A DNA stretch of 64,000 nt from NCBI RefSeq assembly GCF_019966515.1, contig NZ_JAIMIB010000020.1, forward strand, positions 1-64,000, written 5' to 3'. Positions 9,444 through 17,389 of the stretch are shown here, piece by piece. Both the position numbers and the translations under genes were made by a program. The number at the start of each line of letters is the position of its first letter. Position 1 is the stretch's first letter. Source of the stretch: Roseovarius aestuarii. GTDB lineage: Bacteria > Pseudomonadota > Alphaproteobacteria > Rhodobacterales > Rhodobacteraceae. Under the pieces are notes generated by a model. It saw only the letters and a list, made by a program, of their open reading frames with translations. It was not told where the DNA came from and made no database searches.

Positions 9444-9701
9444 TCAGGCGGCCTTGAGGAGTCTATACTCTCGAACACCACCAGCCTGCTGTATGGCTTG
9501 ATCCCACAGGTTGTGGAATCTTTCTGGCGCAGGGTCAATAGCTTGCGAACCATCAAGTTCAGCATCGATCAAGCAATTCATCCGATCTTGCAATTTTTCC
9601 ATGTCTGGGGCTTGGGTGCAGATGTCATACTCCAAGCACTGTGCGACAAGCATGTCTTCACATTTAGATACGATAATCCGCAAGGATTCTGAGTTGGACA
9701 T
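9444..9701 (-). CDS. Transposon passenger: hypothetical 85-aa helical protein
   Basis: The start at 9701 is chosen because GGAG lies seven bases upstream. A longer frame to 9803 has no such site. The product (MSNSESLRIIVSKCEDML) is almost all helical and ends GGVREYRLLKAA. It is the first gene of a two-gene unit with the gene at 9176-9430. No family is recognised. Confidence 0.5.
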   Translation of the reverse strand: MSNSESLRIIVSKCEDMLVAQCLEYDICTQAPDMEKLQDRMNCLIDAELDGSQAIDPAPERFHNLWDQAIQQAGGVREYRLLKAA

Positions 9702-9825
9702 GGGGAAACTCCAATAAAAATTTCTTGTGCTAGAACATAGCACACGCACACTTACAAGTAGTTCATATACGTCAGTTTGTTCTATTAACGACCTATTTGT
9801 CAAAAGTGTGACTCCACGTCACATT

Positions 9826-10788
9826 CTAAGCCGCCCGCTGCCAATATCCTTTCCAGTTCCGACTTACCGGCGATCCCATCGCGTTGCTCACGACGATCCG
9901 CGCCAGTGTGCCGTTGTCGGTGCGGCGGTTATCTTCCAACCATGCAGCGTGGTTCGCATACTGATAAAGGTACTTCGGGCTAACGTGGTGGTGTTGGCCT
10001 TGAACCATCCGACGCAGGCGCGAGAAATAGCTTTCAACCATGTTGGTGTGCTTGCCGTGATCGCTGTAGATCTCGGAGTGGTTCACGCGATCAACATGGT
10101 ATCCCATGTGCAACTCATCCCAATGGCTTGCCTCATCCGCTGACATGGTGGACAGGCGCGATACGTTCTCGTTAGCCAATGCAACGCCCTCGGCCTCAGA
10201 CTGACCCACGAACGGCAGTGTGCGGCCCTCACGCTCACGCATGGCGATCACAACGCGGCGCTTGCCAGTCTGGTGGCGCTTCAAGCGGCGGTCCTTGCGG
10301 TCTGCCTTGGCGTTCTCAGGGCGGATATGACCGCCGAAGTATGCACCATCAATCTCGACATGGCCTTCCAGAACTTCGCCAGTGTGGACTTCCAGTGCCA
10401 TAGCTTCGCGCAGCTTGTGGGCCAACACGAAGGCTGTCTTGTACTGGCAGTCCAGATCACGCGACAACTGCACCATACTAACGCCCTTGGATGCGTTCAC
10501 GATGATGCAGATCGCCGCCAGCAGGTCTACAAAGTCCATCTTGCGCGAGGCAAAGATTGTACCACTGGTCACGCTGAATTGGTGGCGGCACGCCTTACAC
10601 TTGAACTTGCGGCGCGTCGTGATTTTGTACGCTTCATCAAATCCACAGCATGGGCAAACGGCTTCGCCATCCGTCTCAGGCCAGCGCATCTGGCAGAACG
10701 TTTCATAGGCAGCATCTTCGCCAGCTTTGTAAATCGAGCGCAGTGAAAGCGACCGAGATGCTGCTGAGAGAAGGAAGTGCTGTGCCAT
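9826..10788 (-). CDS. IS1595-family (ISXO2-like) transposase
   Basis: The 320-residue protein has an N-terminal zinc ribbon (CPCCGFDEAY and FKCKACRHQFSV, about residues 45-71) and an ISXO2-like DDE domain. The first catalytic aspartate lies in HVEIDGAYFGG. HTNMVESYFSRLRR near residue 260 supplies the late acidic residue. Length and order fit full-length IS1595 transposases. It is the only mobilisation gene between the 26-bp inverted ends, so it most likely moves the whole 3.4-kb unit. The frame is intact with no stop or shift, so recent activity is possible. Confidence 0.92.
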   Translation of the reverse strand: MAQHFLLSAASRSLSLRSIYKAGEDAAYETFCQMRWPETDGEAVCPCCGFDEAYKITTRRKFKCKACRHQFSVTSGTIFASRKMDFVDLLAAICIIVNASKGVSMVQLSRDLDCQYKTAFVLAHKLREAMALEVHTGEVLEGHVEIDGAYFGGHIRPENAKADRKDRRLKRHQTGKRRVVIAMREREGRTLPFVGQSEAEGVALANENVSRLSTMSADEASHWDELHMGYHVDRVNHSEIYSDHGKHTNMVESYFSRLRRMVQGQHHHVSPKYLYQYANHAAWLEDNRRTDNGTLARIVVSNAMGSPVSRNWKGYWQRAA

Positions 10789-10896
10789 TTTGTATCACCG
10801 TATAACGTGCTTGTGCATCATATATGGTGACATTGCGTAATGACTTCAAGTGCTATAGCATCATAAATGATGATTTTAGCACCTTAGGAGATGATT

Positions 10897-11121
10897 GTGC
10901 CGGAAAGAACTGACTGGGAAGAGAAGGCAAAGGGTATTTTGCGATCTGAGATGGCGAGGCACAGCGTTACCTATGCTCAACTTGTCGAGAAACTCGCCAA
11001 AAAAGGAATCGAAGACAACGAACGCAACCTGCGCAATAAAGTAAGTCGGGGAAAATTTACCGCAGGGTTTTTGCTACAATGTCTTTCCGCACTTGGATGC
11101 ACGTCTTTGCAATTGGAATAA
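10897..11121 (+). CDS. DUF6471 family protein (transposon passenger)
   Basis: The protein matches the DUF6471 pattern: WEEKAKGILRSEMARHSVTY, then an HTH-like core QLVEKLAKKGIEDNERNLRN and KVSRGKFTAGFLLQCLSALGC. I chose the GTG at 10897 because AGGAG ends at 10890, six bases before it. The ATG at 10891 abuts that site with no spacing. The family looks like a small helix-turn-helix protein and is seen near mobile genes. Its function is unknown. The next gene starts 43 bases before its stop, in another frame. Confidence 0.75.
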   Translation: MPERTDWEEKAKGILRSEMARHSVTYAQLVEKLAKKGIEDNERNLRNKVSRGKFTAGFLLQCLSALGCTSLQLE

Positions 11122-12014
11122 CCTTTGGCCTATCGTCAAATGCTCAGGGCAATGTTGAGCAACCAGAAAGTCAGCCAGAACCCACTAAACAGGATACCGC
11201 AGAACAAACCACCGTAGACCCAGATGTGACAGCGCCATCGGTTACCGCCCCAGCTAGCGAAACCAGCAGCGAACATGATGCAAGCGCAACCGCCCAAAGC
11301 TATGAGCAAGCGTATCAAATACCCGAAATCATTCTTGGGGATGGCTGGGCACAATGGGCAATGGCCTTTCTCGCGCTGGCGGGCGTTATTATAAGCGCTT
11401 GGGCTGTTTGGCTTTTGAAAAAGACCCTTAGTGCTACCATTGACGCCGTTAAAGAGGGTGAGAAGGCTACAGCAGCTTCCCTCGAAGCCGCTCAGGCCGC
11501 CAATGAAGCCAACCAGATCATGAGGATGGAGAAACGACCTTGGGTCACGCTTATCCACGAGGTCGCGTGCGATGTTCATTTTGATAGAGACAACTTTCGA
11601 ATTGCATGGAACTACAATTTTGAAAATAAAGGTTTGTCGCCTGCATATGATGTTGTTCTGGAATGGAAGCCCGTCAAGAACTGGCGACACACAGGCATTG
11701 AAAGCGCCATTCGGGAATTCGCTGAGGAAGCTGTGACCCGTCGATCCGGGTCTCGAACACCAGTCCTGTTCCCGGGTGAAACCACCAAGAAACTTAGGTA
11801 CAAGAGCGTCGGGGTGCACAATTACCTGGACGGCGCGGGCCACATAGCGGAAGCCGAACCGCTGCTCCTGGTGTGCATCAGTTATCGTCTCGGGTTGGGG
11901 TCGAACGAAATGGGTGTTGAAACTCGCGTGTTTGCATTCGAAACACGCGATCAGCCCCTCGGACCCTTCACCGCACGGATGCTGGAATACAGTTTCGCCA
12001 GATACATCAATTAG
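11079..12014 (+). CDS. Membrane-anchored hypothetical protein (transposon passenger)
   Basis: The 311-residue product begins with a signal-like stretch (MSFRTWMHVFAIGITFGLSS), then a Pro/Thr/Glu-rich low-complexity spacer to about residue 85. A transmembrane helix (about 89-112, WAQWAMAFLALAGVIISAWA) follows, then an Ala-rich coiled coil and a beta-rich C-terminal domain (from RPWVTLIHEVACDV). The layout suggests a single-pass envelope protein with a cytoplasmic coiled coil and sensor-like domain. It overlaps the DUF6471 gene by 43 bases and ends 44 bases before the right inverted repeat. No family is named. Confidence 0.65.
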   Translation: MSFRTWMHVFAIGITFGLSSNAQGNVEQPESQPEPTKQDTAEQTTVDPDVTAPSVTAPASETSSEHDASATAQSYEQAYQIPEIILGDGWAQWAMAFLALAGVIISAWAVWLLKKTLSATIDAVKEGEKATAASLEAAQAANEANQIMRMEKRPWVTLIHEVACDVHFDRDNFRIAWNYNFENKGLSPAYDVVLEWKPVKNWRHTGIESAIREFAEEAVTRRSGSRTPVLFPGETTKKLRYKSVGVHNYLDGAGHIAEAEPLLLVCISYRLGLGSNEMGVETRVFAFETRDQPLGPFTARMLEYSFARYIN

Positions 12015-12057
12015 GGCAAAGGCCGCCAGCGCCAGAACCTTAATCATCGCTCACACC

Positions 12058-12083
12058 TTGGTGCGTTTGATACATAAGGCCGG
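12058..12083 (-). repeat. Right terminal inverted repeat of the IS1595-type transposon
   Basis: These 26 bases mirror 8707-8732 exactly. The direct repeat copy at 12083-12092 follows. Confidence 0.85.
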
Positions 12084-12247
12084 GTTTGTCCGCAGATTGT
12101 CTGTTCGCCAGTCTAAAATGCTGCGCAGTGCACCAAGGCCGGCTTTCGGGAAGCTGGTGTCGTGAAATTGGACCGTCGCGAATGGCCGGTTTGGGCCGAA
12201 TACACCAAAACTGAGTGCATTAGCTTCATGTAATTGCACTGACATAC

Positions 12248-12276
12248 TTGACCTTAGAAAAGCTATGAAATAGGTC
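12248..12276 (+). promoter_or_regulatory. Promoter in front of the broken tRNA-Gly
   Basis: TTGACC (12248-12253), a 17-base spacer and TAGGTC (12271-12276) precede the tRNA 5' half by 13 bases. The same arrangement precedes the intact tRNA-Gly at 50408 (TTGACC, 17 bases, TAGGTG), with strong similarity in the spacer, so the two upstream regions are related. Confidence 0.55.
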
Positions 12277-12289
12277 ATGGTTCGGTTGC

Positions 12290-12328
12290 GCGGGCGTTGT
12301 GTAGTGGTAAGACCTTAGCCTTCCAAGC
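12290..12328 (+). pseudogene. tRNA-Gly 5' half, broken in the anticodon loop
   Basis: Bases 12290-12328 are identical to the first 39 bases of the intact tRNA-Gly at 50408. The match stops right after CTTCCAAGC, the anticodon loop (UCC) plus the start of the 3' stem, and the sequence then becomes AT-rich and unrelated. The missing 3' half is present 38 kb away at 50575-50618 and starts with the same nine bases. This is the left edge of the genomic island. Confidence 0.85.
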
Positions 12329-12435
12329 AAACTGCCTATTTTTCCTCTCGTTTCATTTCTGTTCTTAGTCTTTCTTTTTATTGACGTTTATGTGTCTTCG
12401 TGTTGCACTTGAATTCATATCGTTTCAGTTCAATA

Positions 12436-12454
12436 CCGACAAAAAACAGACAAA
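12436..12454 (+). promoter_or_regulatory. Candidate integrase arm-type sites (left)
   Basis: CCGACAAA at 12436 and CAGACAAA at 12447 are spaced 11 bases apart, directly before the integrase start. The same pair in the same spacing occurs at 50527-50545 between the tRNA-Gly and its repeated 3' half. Confidence 0.4.
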
Positions 12455-13537
12455 ATGCCGAAGCTCACAGAAACCTACGCTCGCAAGATTTCCCAGACAG
12501 AAAACGGCACCAGCAAGTACTGGGACAACGAGATCAAGGGGCTGGTTCTCTTCGTCGGAAAGAAATCGAAGACTTGGTACTTCCAGAAAGACGTGGGTGG
12601 TCAGACACGGCGGGTATTGATCGGACGCTTCCCATTGATTTCCGCAGAAGCAGCCCGGCAGACTGCGCTCGGGTTAGCTCTGGAATGGGGTCGAGGGGCC
12701 GGTAAACAGATCCAAATTGGGGCCCCTGCCCTACAGGATGCTCTGGAAGCCTATCTGGCGCGCCCGAAGCTTCGCTCTGAGACACATAAATCCAGTATGC
12801 GCCAACAGTTCTCACTTCACCTGAAAGATTGGCTGCGCCTACCTCTGGATGAATTCACCAAAAGCATGGTGGTCGACAGGCATCGGTCCATGGCCAAGAC
12901 CCCTTCAAACGCCAACCACGTACTGAAGTACTTTCGAACTGTCTGGAACCACGCGAGGCGTACATACGATTTGCCTGAATCTCCGACCATGGCGATCGAG
13001 TGGTTCGACGAAACGCCACCGGGAACAATCATCGAGGACCTCAGGCTTTGGCGCAAGACGATCAACGGGCTCCAAAACCCGATCCACAAGGTCTTCTATG
13101 AGTTATTGCTGTTCACCGGGCTTCGGAAAACCGAAGCAATGACCCTCGAATGGGCGAACGTGCATGAAGATCACATCCATTTGCCGATGACCAAGAACGG
13201 ACGCAGCTTCGATCTTCCGATCCTTCAATGTCATCACGAGATACTGGCACCGGTTCGTGGACTGAACGACCGTTGGGTCTTCCCTTCTCCTAAAGGACCC
13301 CATGGGCGGCTTGGCGCGCCCAAGCGGATAAAGTGGTGTCCTCACGACCATCGCCGTACCTTTGCAACCGTTGCAACGGAAGCCGGCGTGTTGGAGGAAA
13401 TCGTGGGGCGGCTTCTAAATCACACGCCATTGTCGATCACAGGCCAGCGATATGCGAAACCCTCCCTCGATGCTCTCAGGCCGGCGATGAAAACCGCATG
13501 TGATGAATTGGCGAATAGATGCAGGGGTGAGGCATGA
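12455..13537 (+). CDS. Tyrosine recombinase (integrase)
   Basis: The 360-residue protein has an N-terminal arm-binding region (ISQTENGTSKYWDNEIKG), a core-binding middle (about 90-185) and a C-terminal catalytic domain. The catalytic set is complete: Arg224 in TGLRKTE, Lys247 in MTKNGR, His297 and Arg300 in HDHRRT, His323 in LLNHT and the nucleophile Tyr333 in QRYAK. It resembles the P4/phage-type integrases that insert into tRNA genes, and it sits right beside the broken tRNA-Gly. The next gene overlaps its stop (ATGA), so both are probably co-transcribed. The intact active site means excision may still be possible. Confidence 0.93.
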   Translation: MPKLTETYARKISQTENGTSKYWDNEIKGLVLFVGKKSKTWYFQKDVGGQTRRVLIGRFPLISAEAARQTALGLALEWGRGAGKQIQIGAPALQDALEAYLARPKLRSETHKSSMRQQFSLHLKDWLRLPLDEFTKSMVVDRHRSMAKTPSNANHVLKYFRTVWNHARRTYDLPESPTMAIEWFDETPPGTIIEDLRLWRKTINGLQNPIHKVFYELLLFTGLRKTEAMTLEWANVHEDHIHLPMTKNGRSFDLPILQCHHEILAPVRGLNDRWVFPSPKGPHGRLGAPKRIKWCPHDHRRTFATVATEAGVLEEIVGRLLNHTPLSITGQRYAKPSLDALRPAMKTACDELANRCRGEA

Positions 13538-14319
13538 CCACCTATGACGAATATAATGATGAGTTTGATGATGAAGTGCTCGAGGGGATCGCATTGTTGG
13601 AGAAGCATTTCCCAGACGCGGATATCTGGCCGGGGCACGATCTTTTCTTCACCAGAGAATGGCTCTCGGCAGGCGAGCTCACGCCCGTTTCCGAGCACGC
13701 AGTCGAAGAAAAGAAACTCATCGAATTCGGCAAGGCTGTCAGACATCTCTGGGATGTCTATTCGTCGATGTCCCTGCAAACCCGAAAGGCGATGACTGTC
13801 GGCACAGATTTACGAACCTACAGCTCGAAACACGAGACTGCGGATCTGACCCATAACGGGCAAAGTGGAGAAGACTCGCACGAAGGGTACGCCACATTGC
13901 CATCATATGCTCGAATTCGGCTCAACCTGCTGAATGAACTGGTGGGGTTCTACGCCGCCGTCCACGGCGAATACCCGGCGAAATACAAAAACGCCCTGGG
14001 AGATGTTCCTGAAATGGGTCTGATTGCGCACGGAGTGAAGAACATCCGGAATCTGCAGAACCTTCATCACAAACGTCGCGATGCTGAGTTTCAGCAAAAG
14101 CACCTGCTCATCCGCATCGCCCGCGAAGCATGGGAACGTTACACCGGTGCGCCAGCCCCCATAAAGGGAACAAACGAAAGATATTACGATTTTCTGGATG
14201 ATTTGTTGCGGTTGGTGGGCAAACTAGGCGAGCCCGGTTGGACAATTGAATCCCTGATGGATGCGCATGCGAAATTCGAATCTTCCGAAGTAGCGCATTT
14301 GGGGGGCGATAGCGCCTGA
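13534..14319 (+). CDS. Hypothetical protein coupled to the integrase
   Basis: This 261-residue protein overlaps the integrase stop by four bases, so translation is likely coupled. It is acidic at the start (TTYDEYNDEFDDE), largely helical and charged throughout, and has no signal peptide or membrane segment. No domain is recognised. The tight link to the integrase suggests a role in element maintenance or excision, but this is inferred only from position. Confidence 0.65.
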   Translation: MTTYDEYNDEFDDEVLEGIALLEKHFPDADIWPGHDLFFTREWLSAGELTPVSEHAVEEKKLIEFGKAVRHLWDVYSSMSLQTRKAMTVGTDLRTYSSKHETADLTHNGQSGEDSHEGYATLPSYARIRLNLLNELVGFYAAVHGEYPAKYKNALGDVPEMGLIAHGVKNIRNLQNLHHKRRDAEFQQKHLLIRIAREAWERYTGAPAPIKGTNERYYDFLDDLLRLVGKLGEPGWTIESLMDAHAKFESSEVAHLGGDSA

Positions 14320-14397
14320 TTAACCGACTTATCGCGCCCTGAAAAAATGAGCGCGTTTTGACATGGTTTCCTCAAATTAACTGTCCGGGGAAACCAG

Positions 14398-14637
14398 ATG
14401 ACACAACACAACACCCGCACGCATGACTTTGCACCGAGCACGATGCGCCCGGCGGAAGCCGCCAGATATGTAGGCGTTTCAGCATCAAAACTTGCCAAGC
14501 TGCGGCTGCCGCACAACCGGCAGAACGGTCCGGCCTTCATCAAGCTCGCCGGATGCGTCCTCTACAGGCAGTCCGATCTGGACAGATGGCTGGATCGAAA
14601 CACGATAAACGGCTCGACCAGGGGCGTGGCCGGTTGA
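14398..14637 (+). CDS. AlpA/excisionase-like helix-turn-helix protein
   Basis: The 79-residue protein has the MerR/AlpA-type helix-turn-helix (MRPAEAARYVGVSASKLAKL), a short wing (GPAFIKLAGCVLYRQSDLDR) and a final helix ending in W-L-D. Such proteins activate integrase transcription or serve as excision factors in integrative elements. It sits 78 bases after the preceding gene and before the replication-like protein, as is common in alphaproteobacterial islands. Confidence 0.75.
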   Translation: MTQHNTRTHDFAPSTMRPAEAARYVGVSASKLAKLRLPHNRQNGPAFIKLAGCVLYRQSDLDRWLDRNTINGSTRGVAG

Positions 14638-14682
14638 CGTCCTGCAGTCATCATATCTCAGCTGTTGTCCGGGTCAGGCGCC

Positions 14683-15330
14683 ATGACTGAGGCCGCGAAG
14701 AAAATTTCATTGATCGACAAGTGGAAGGCAGTGGGCCGTGCGACCACGGATGCTCGCCTCAACAACACAGATGCTTGTGTCTTTTTCCGATTGCTTTTTC
14801 ACCACAACTCAAAAACCGATCTTTGCTTTCCAAGTCAGGAAACGCTGGCAGATGCGCTTAACACCAGTGCCAGGACAATTCGCAGTTCCATCAAGAAGCT
14901 GGAGCAAAGCAAATATTTGAAAAAGTTAGGCCAGAGGTCTGGCGGCGGCAGCAACAGGTACGCACTCAACATCATCGGGTCGGAAGATTTTTTCCAGGCA
15001 GGCGGAAAGAAATTTCCAGAACAGCGGAAGAAATCTACCGACGATACAATGAAAGAAAAAAGGAAAGAAACAGGCAAGAGTGCCGGCGAGGGAAAGGAAA
15101 GCACCAAGCTCAGAGGTCCCTCGCCCAAACCACCGGCTCCGCCCAGTCGCAACCCGGGAGAGTTCCAGGCCAAACTGGTCAAGTTGTTTGGTGGAATTCA
15201 AGAGGGTTGGGACGTGTTGATGGAAGTACCGTCAGATCTGCTCGAGGAGCTGGAAGCGGCCTATCTCGCAGAAGATATGGAAACCCACACAGCCAGAGAC
15301 CGAATACTCAAGCACCTGAGCGAGACCTGA
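14683..15330 (+). CDS. Helix-turn-helix replication-initiator-like protein
   Basis: I place the start at the ATG at 14683 (MTEAAKKISLIDKWKAVGRA). The first 100 residues form a winged helix domain (CFPSQETLADALNTSARTIR, SSIKKLEQSKYLKKLGQRSG). A Lys/Glu-rich linker and a Pro-rich stretch (about 125-165) lead to a short acidic helical C-terminus. Similar HTH proteins occur in plasmid and integrative-element replication modules. A simple transcription regulator cannot be excluded. It ends the integrase-side gene set. Confidence 0.6.
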   Translation: MTEAAKKISLIDKWKAVGRATTDARLNNTDACVFFRLLFHHNSKTDLCFPSQETLADALNTSARTIRSSIKKLEQSKYLKKLGQRSGGGSNRYALNIIGSEDFFQAGGKKFPEQRKKSTDDTMKEKRKETGKSAGEGKESTKLRGPSPKPPAPPSRNPGEFQAKLVKLFGGIQEGWDVLMEVPSDLLEELEAAYLAEDMETHTARDRILKHLSET

Positions 15331-15361
15331 CAGTATCACGACCAATCAGTGCTTCAATTTA

Positions 15362-15808
15362 CTAGACAACTGAAAGGCATGCACATTCCGCCAAATGATT
15401 GACGCGTTGAGTTGTGCTCCCTTGCACCAGCGAACCAACCGAACCCAAACCTCGACGACCTGTTACAATCAGATCGGCTCCGCAAGCCTTTGCACAATCG
15501 ACAATATTCTCTGCGGGATCACCAACGTTTATATGAGTTTCAGCGATTGCCTGTTTTAATTCTTCCGCAACCGCCCTGCCCGCGCTGATAATTTTCTCAC
15601 CGGCTTCCTGCACTTCGGCAGCAGAGGGCATCGTGGTAACTGCGTGATAGCCCGCAACAGCTCCCAGCGCAAAGGCGACCGATTGAGGTTGCGGCGTGTG
15701 GACGAGATGCATGTCAGATCCATATTTCTGAGCCAGATCACAGGCCAGACGCAACGCATTTTCCGAAGAATCTGAACCATCAAGACCAACAACGATTTTC
15801 CTGAACAT
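15362..15808 (-). CDS. Universal stress protein (UspA family)
   Basis: This 148-residue cytoplasmic protein begins with the Usp strand and loop MFRKIVVGLDGSDSSENALR. It ends with the ATP-binding signature GRRGLGSVGSLVQGSTTQRV, so it belongs to the nucleotide-binding UspA branch. Its promoter region is shared with the divergent cytochrome c gene and holds a perfect FNR box 59 bases upstream of the start. That points to induction under low oxygen. A Usp next to a c-type cytochrome fits microaerobic or anaerobic respiration control. Confidence 0.9.
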   Translation of the reverse strand: MFRKIVVGLDGSDSSENALRLACDLAQKYGSDMHLVHTPQPQSVAFALGAVAGYHAVTTMPSAAEVQEAGEKIISAGRAVAEELKQAIAETHINVGDPAENIVDCAKACGADLIVTGRRGLGSVGSLVQGSTTQRVNHLAECACLSVV

Positions 15809-15866
15809 TTCTATCCCTCGCTTGTTTGAGCGGGATACACGATAGCTTCAGAGAAAACCGAGCACG

Positions 15867-15880
15867 TTGATGTGAATCAA
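15867..15880. promoter_or_regulatory. Perfect FNR/FnrL box
   Basis: TTGATGTGAATCAA is the exact FNR consensus TTGAT-N4-ATCAA. It lies 59 bases before the uspA start and 132 bases before the cytochrome c start. Confidence 0.75.
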
Positions 15881-15948
15881 TGCAGTTGATTAGGATATAC
15901 CCTCAATTAAATGACCAAATACTCATAGATTCCATAGACATCTGTCTC

Positions 15949-15962
15949 GTGACGTAGGTCAA
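15949..15962. promoter_or_regulatory. Second FNR/DNR-like site before the cytochrome gene
   Basis: GTGAC-GTAG-GTCAA matches the FNR/DNR type (TTGAC-N4-GTCAA) in all but one base and lies 50 bases upstream of the cytochrome start. Confidence 0.4.
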
Positions 15963-16011
15963 AGACAATCCGGCATCTCCCCGCCAAACTCGAGGAAAAA
16001 GGAGGCCGAAA

Positions 16012-16428
16012 ATGTTGATCCGAATGGTTTTGACTTTAGCGACCGTCGCCGGAGCTGTCCTGGCACAGGGTTCTGAATTGGATGATGGCCGGGATCTCTT
16101 CCTATACTTCTGCGCCGAATGCCACGGAAAGGATGTGGCGAGTGTTGGGCCTTTAGCTGAGATACTGGCAATAGAACCACCCAACCTTACCAACCTGGCC
16201 AAACGCTATGCCGGAACTTTTCCGACTGACGTCGTTGCCATGCAGGTCGATGGGCGCATTCCAGTTGAAGCTCATAGTTTTATGCCCGTTTTTGACCCCT
16301 CGTTGGACAGCGATCAGATGGTTGCCCTCAAATTACCAAGCGGGCAACCATTGATGGTATCTGAGCAACTCGCTAATTTGATATTGTACCTGCAGTCAGT
16401 GCAAACGGTGACAGAAAACGCTGAGTGA
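16012..16428 (+). CDS. Small periplasmic cytochrome c
   Basis: A strong AAGGAGG site precedes the ATG. The 138-residue product has a signal peptide (MLIRMVLTLATVAGAVLAQG) and a single haem c site CAECH near residues 34-38. A methionine ligand is likely in the HSFMPVF segment. It is a class I monohaem cytochrome, probably an electron carrier exported by Sec. The shared upstream region with uspA and its FNR-type sites suggest expression when oxygen is low. Confidence 0.88.
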   Translation: MLIRMVLTLATVAGAVLAQGSELDDGRDLFLYFCAECHGKDVASVGPLAEILAIEPPNLTNLAKRYAGTFPTDVVAMQVDGRIPVEAHSFMPVFDPSLDSDQMVALKLPSGQPLMVSEQLANLILYLQSVQTVTENAE

Positions 16429-16876
16429 ACGACCGTTATGCCTTTAAGATCTATGTCTGGGCGGCGCGAGCGCAAATCGGTCCAATCTGACCCCGGGGGG
16501 GAGGGTCAGAAACAAAACCCAATCACCCGGGGACCGGAGAGGGAGCCTTTTTCTGCACAAAACGGAAATTGAATAGAGAAATACACATGAGTCAAAATGG
16601 CCAAAGCGGCGATTGATCGGGCGAACAGCGAAAACCTGGTTCGAGCCCACGGCGGCAATCTCAAATTCTCGCTGCGCGCGCTTGCAGCACGAAAGATGCC
16701 GCAGATACGAAGGGCTTTGCGCCAATATGCGGCAGAAAAACCGGCCATTTGGAGTAGAAGCAGCATAGATCGAGCGGCTAAGGATCAAGACGCGGGAGAT
16801 TGTGTTGAAAAAATCTTTCTTGCTTGAGACCTAAGCAGCTGATTCAATTGCGTACAACGAGTTGGAGGGTCGGCCG
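16429..16876. other. Intergenic stretch before the IS1182 remnant
   Basis: This 448-base stretch contains a G-rich tract near 16494-16505 and short frames on both strands with no recognised content. Part may be the left end of the damaged IS1182 element, but no inverted repeat could be assigned. Confidence 0.35.
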
Positions 16877-17379
16877 ATGTTGGGACCGAAGCAGGAAGCG
16901 CAGGCAGCGTTGTTCTACGAGTTTTCGCTGGAGGATCATGTCCCGCAAGATCACTTGCTGCGTTCGATTGATCGGTTCGTTGATCTGAACAGCATCCAAG
17001 TTCATCTGGCGGAGTTCTATAGCCATACTGGCCGCCTGTCAGTGATCCAGAACTGATGATCCAGATGCTATTGGTTGGCTACTGTTTTGGCATTCGGTCG
17101 GAGCGGCATCTGTGCGATGAGGTAAACTTGAACCTGGCATACCGATGGTTTTGTCGCCTTGATCATACCTACCACATTCTGGATCATTCCACCTTTTCCA
17201 AGAACCATCATGGCCGGTTCCGCGAGAGTGACCTGTTGCGCCATGTGTTCGAGACGACTGTTGCCCGCTGCATGGAAGAAGGGCTGGTCGGCGGGCAGGG
17301 GCTTGCCGTGGATGCCACTCTGATCGTTGCTGATGTCCAGAAGCAGAGCTCCGGCAACCCGGAAGACTGGGCGGATAGC
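16877..17379 (+). pseudogene. IS1182-family transposase, 5' part, frameshifted and truncated
   Basis: Translation from ATG 16877 gives the typical IS1182 start (MLGPKQEAQAALFYEFSLED, then HLLRSIDRFVDL). The frame breaks near 17045 at the conserved GRxSIDPELMIxML motif, where one base is missing. It continues in the next frame (MIQMLLVGYCFGIRSERHLC to DHSTFSKNHHGRF). Similarity ends at about 17379, shortly after GNPEDWAD, and the sequence runs into the 3' end of the cyclase gene. It cannot make a working transposase. Confidence 0.85.
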
Positions 17380-17389
17380 CGTCTCAGTC

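Larger units (their letters stand above)
8707..12083. mobile_element. IS1595-type transposon with five passenger genes (3.4 kb)
   Basis: A 26-bp perfect inverted repeat bounds this segment (8707-8732 and 12058-12083, inward sequence starting CCGGCCTTATGTATC). A 10-bp direct repeat GGTTTGTCCG lies at 8700-8709 and 12083-12092. It contains 8 bp consistent with the 8-bp target duplication known for IS1595 elements. Because repeat and ends overlap by two bases the exact cut points are uncertain. Inside are one ISXO2/IS1595 transposase and five other genes, two of them facing outward on the plus strand near the right end. IS1595 elements with passengers are known, but this cargo has no recognised function. 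Confidence 0.8.

Noticed and set aside
9727-10746. Long plus-strand frames opposite the IS1595 transposase
   Set aside because: Complementary-strand shadows of the transposase with no domain content.
12051-12278. Minus-strand 75-codon frame beside the transposon end
   Set aside because: It covers the inverted repeat and the tRNA upstream region and has no family-like features.
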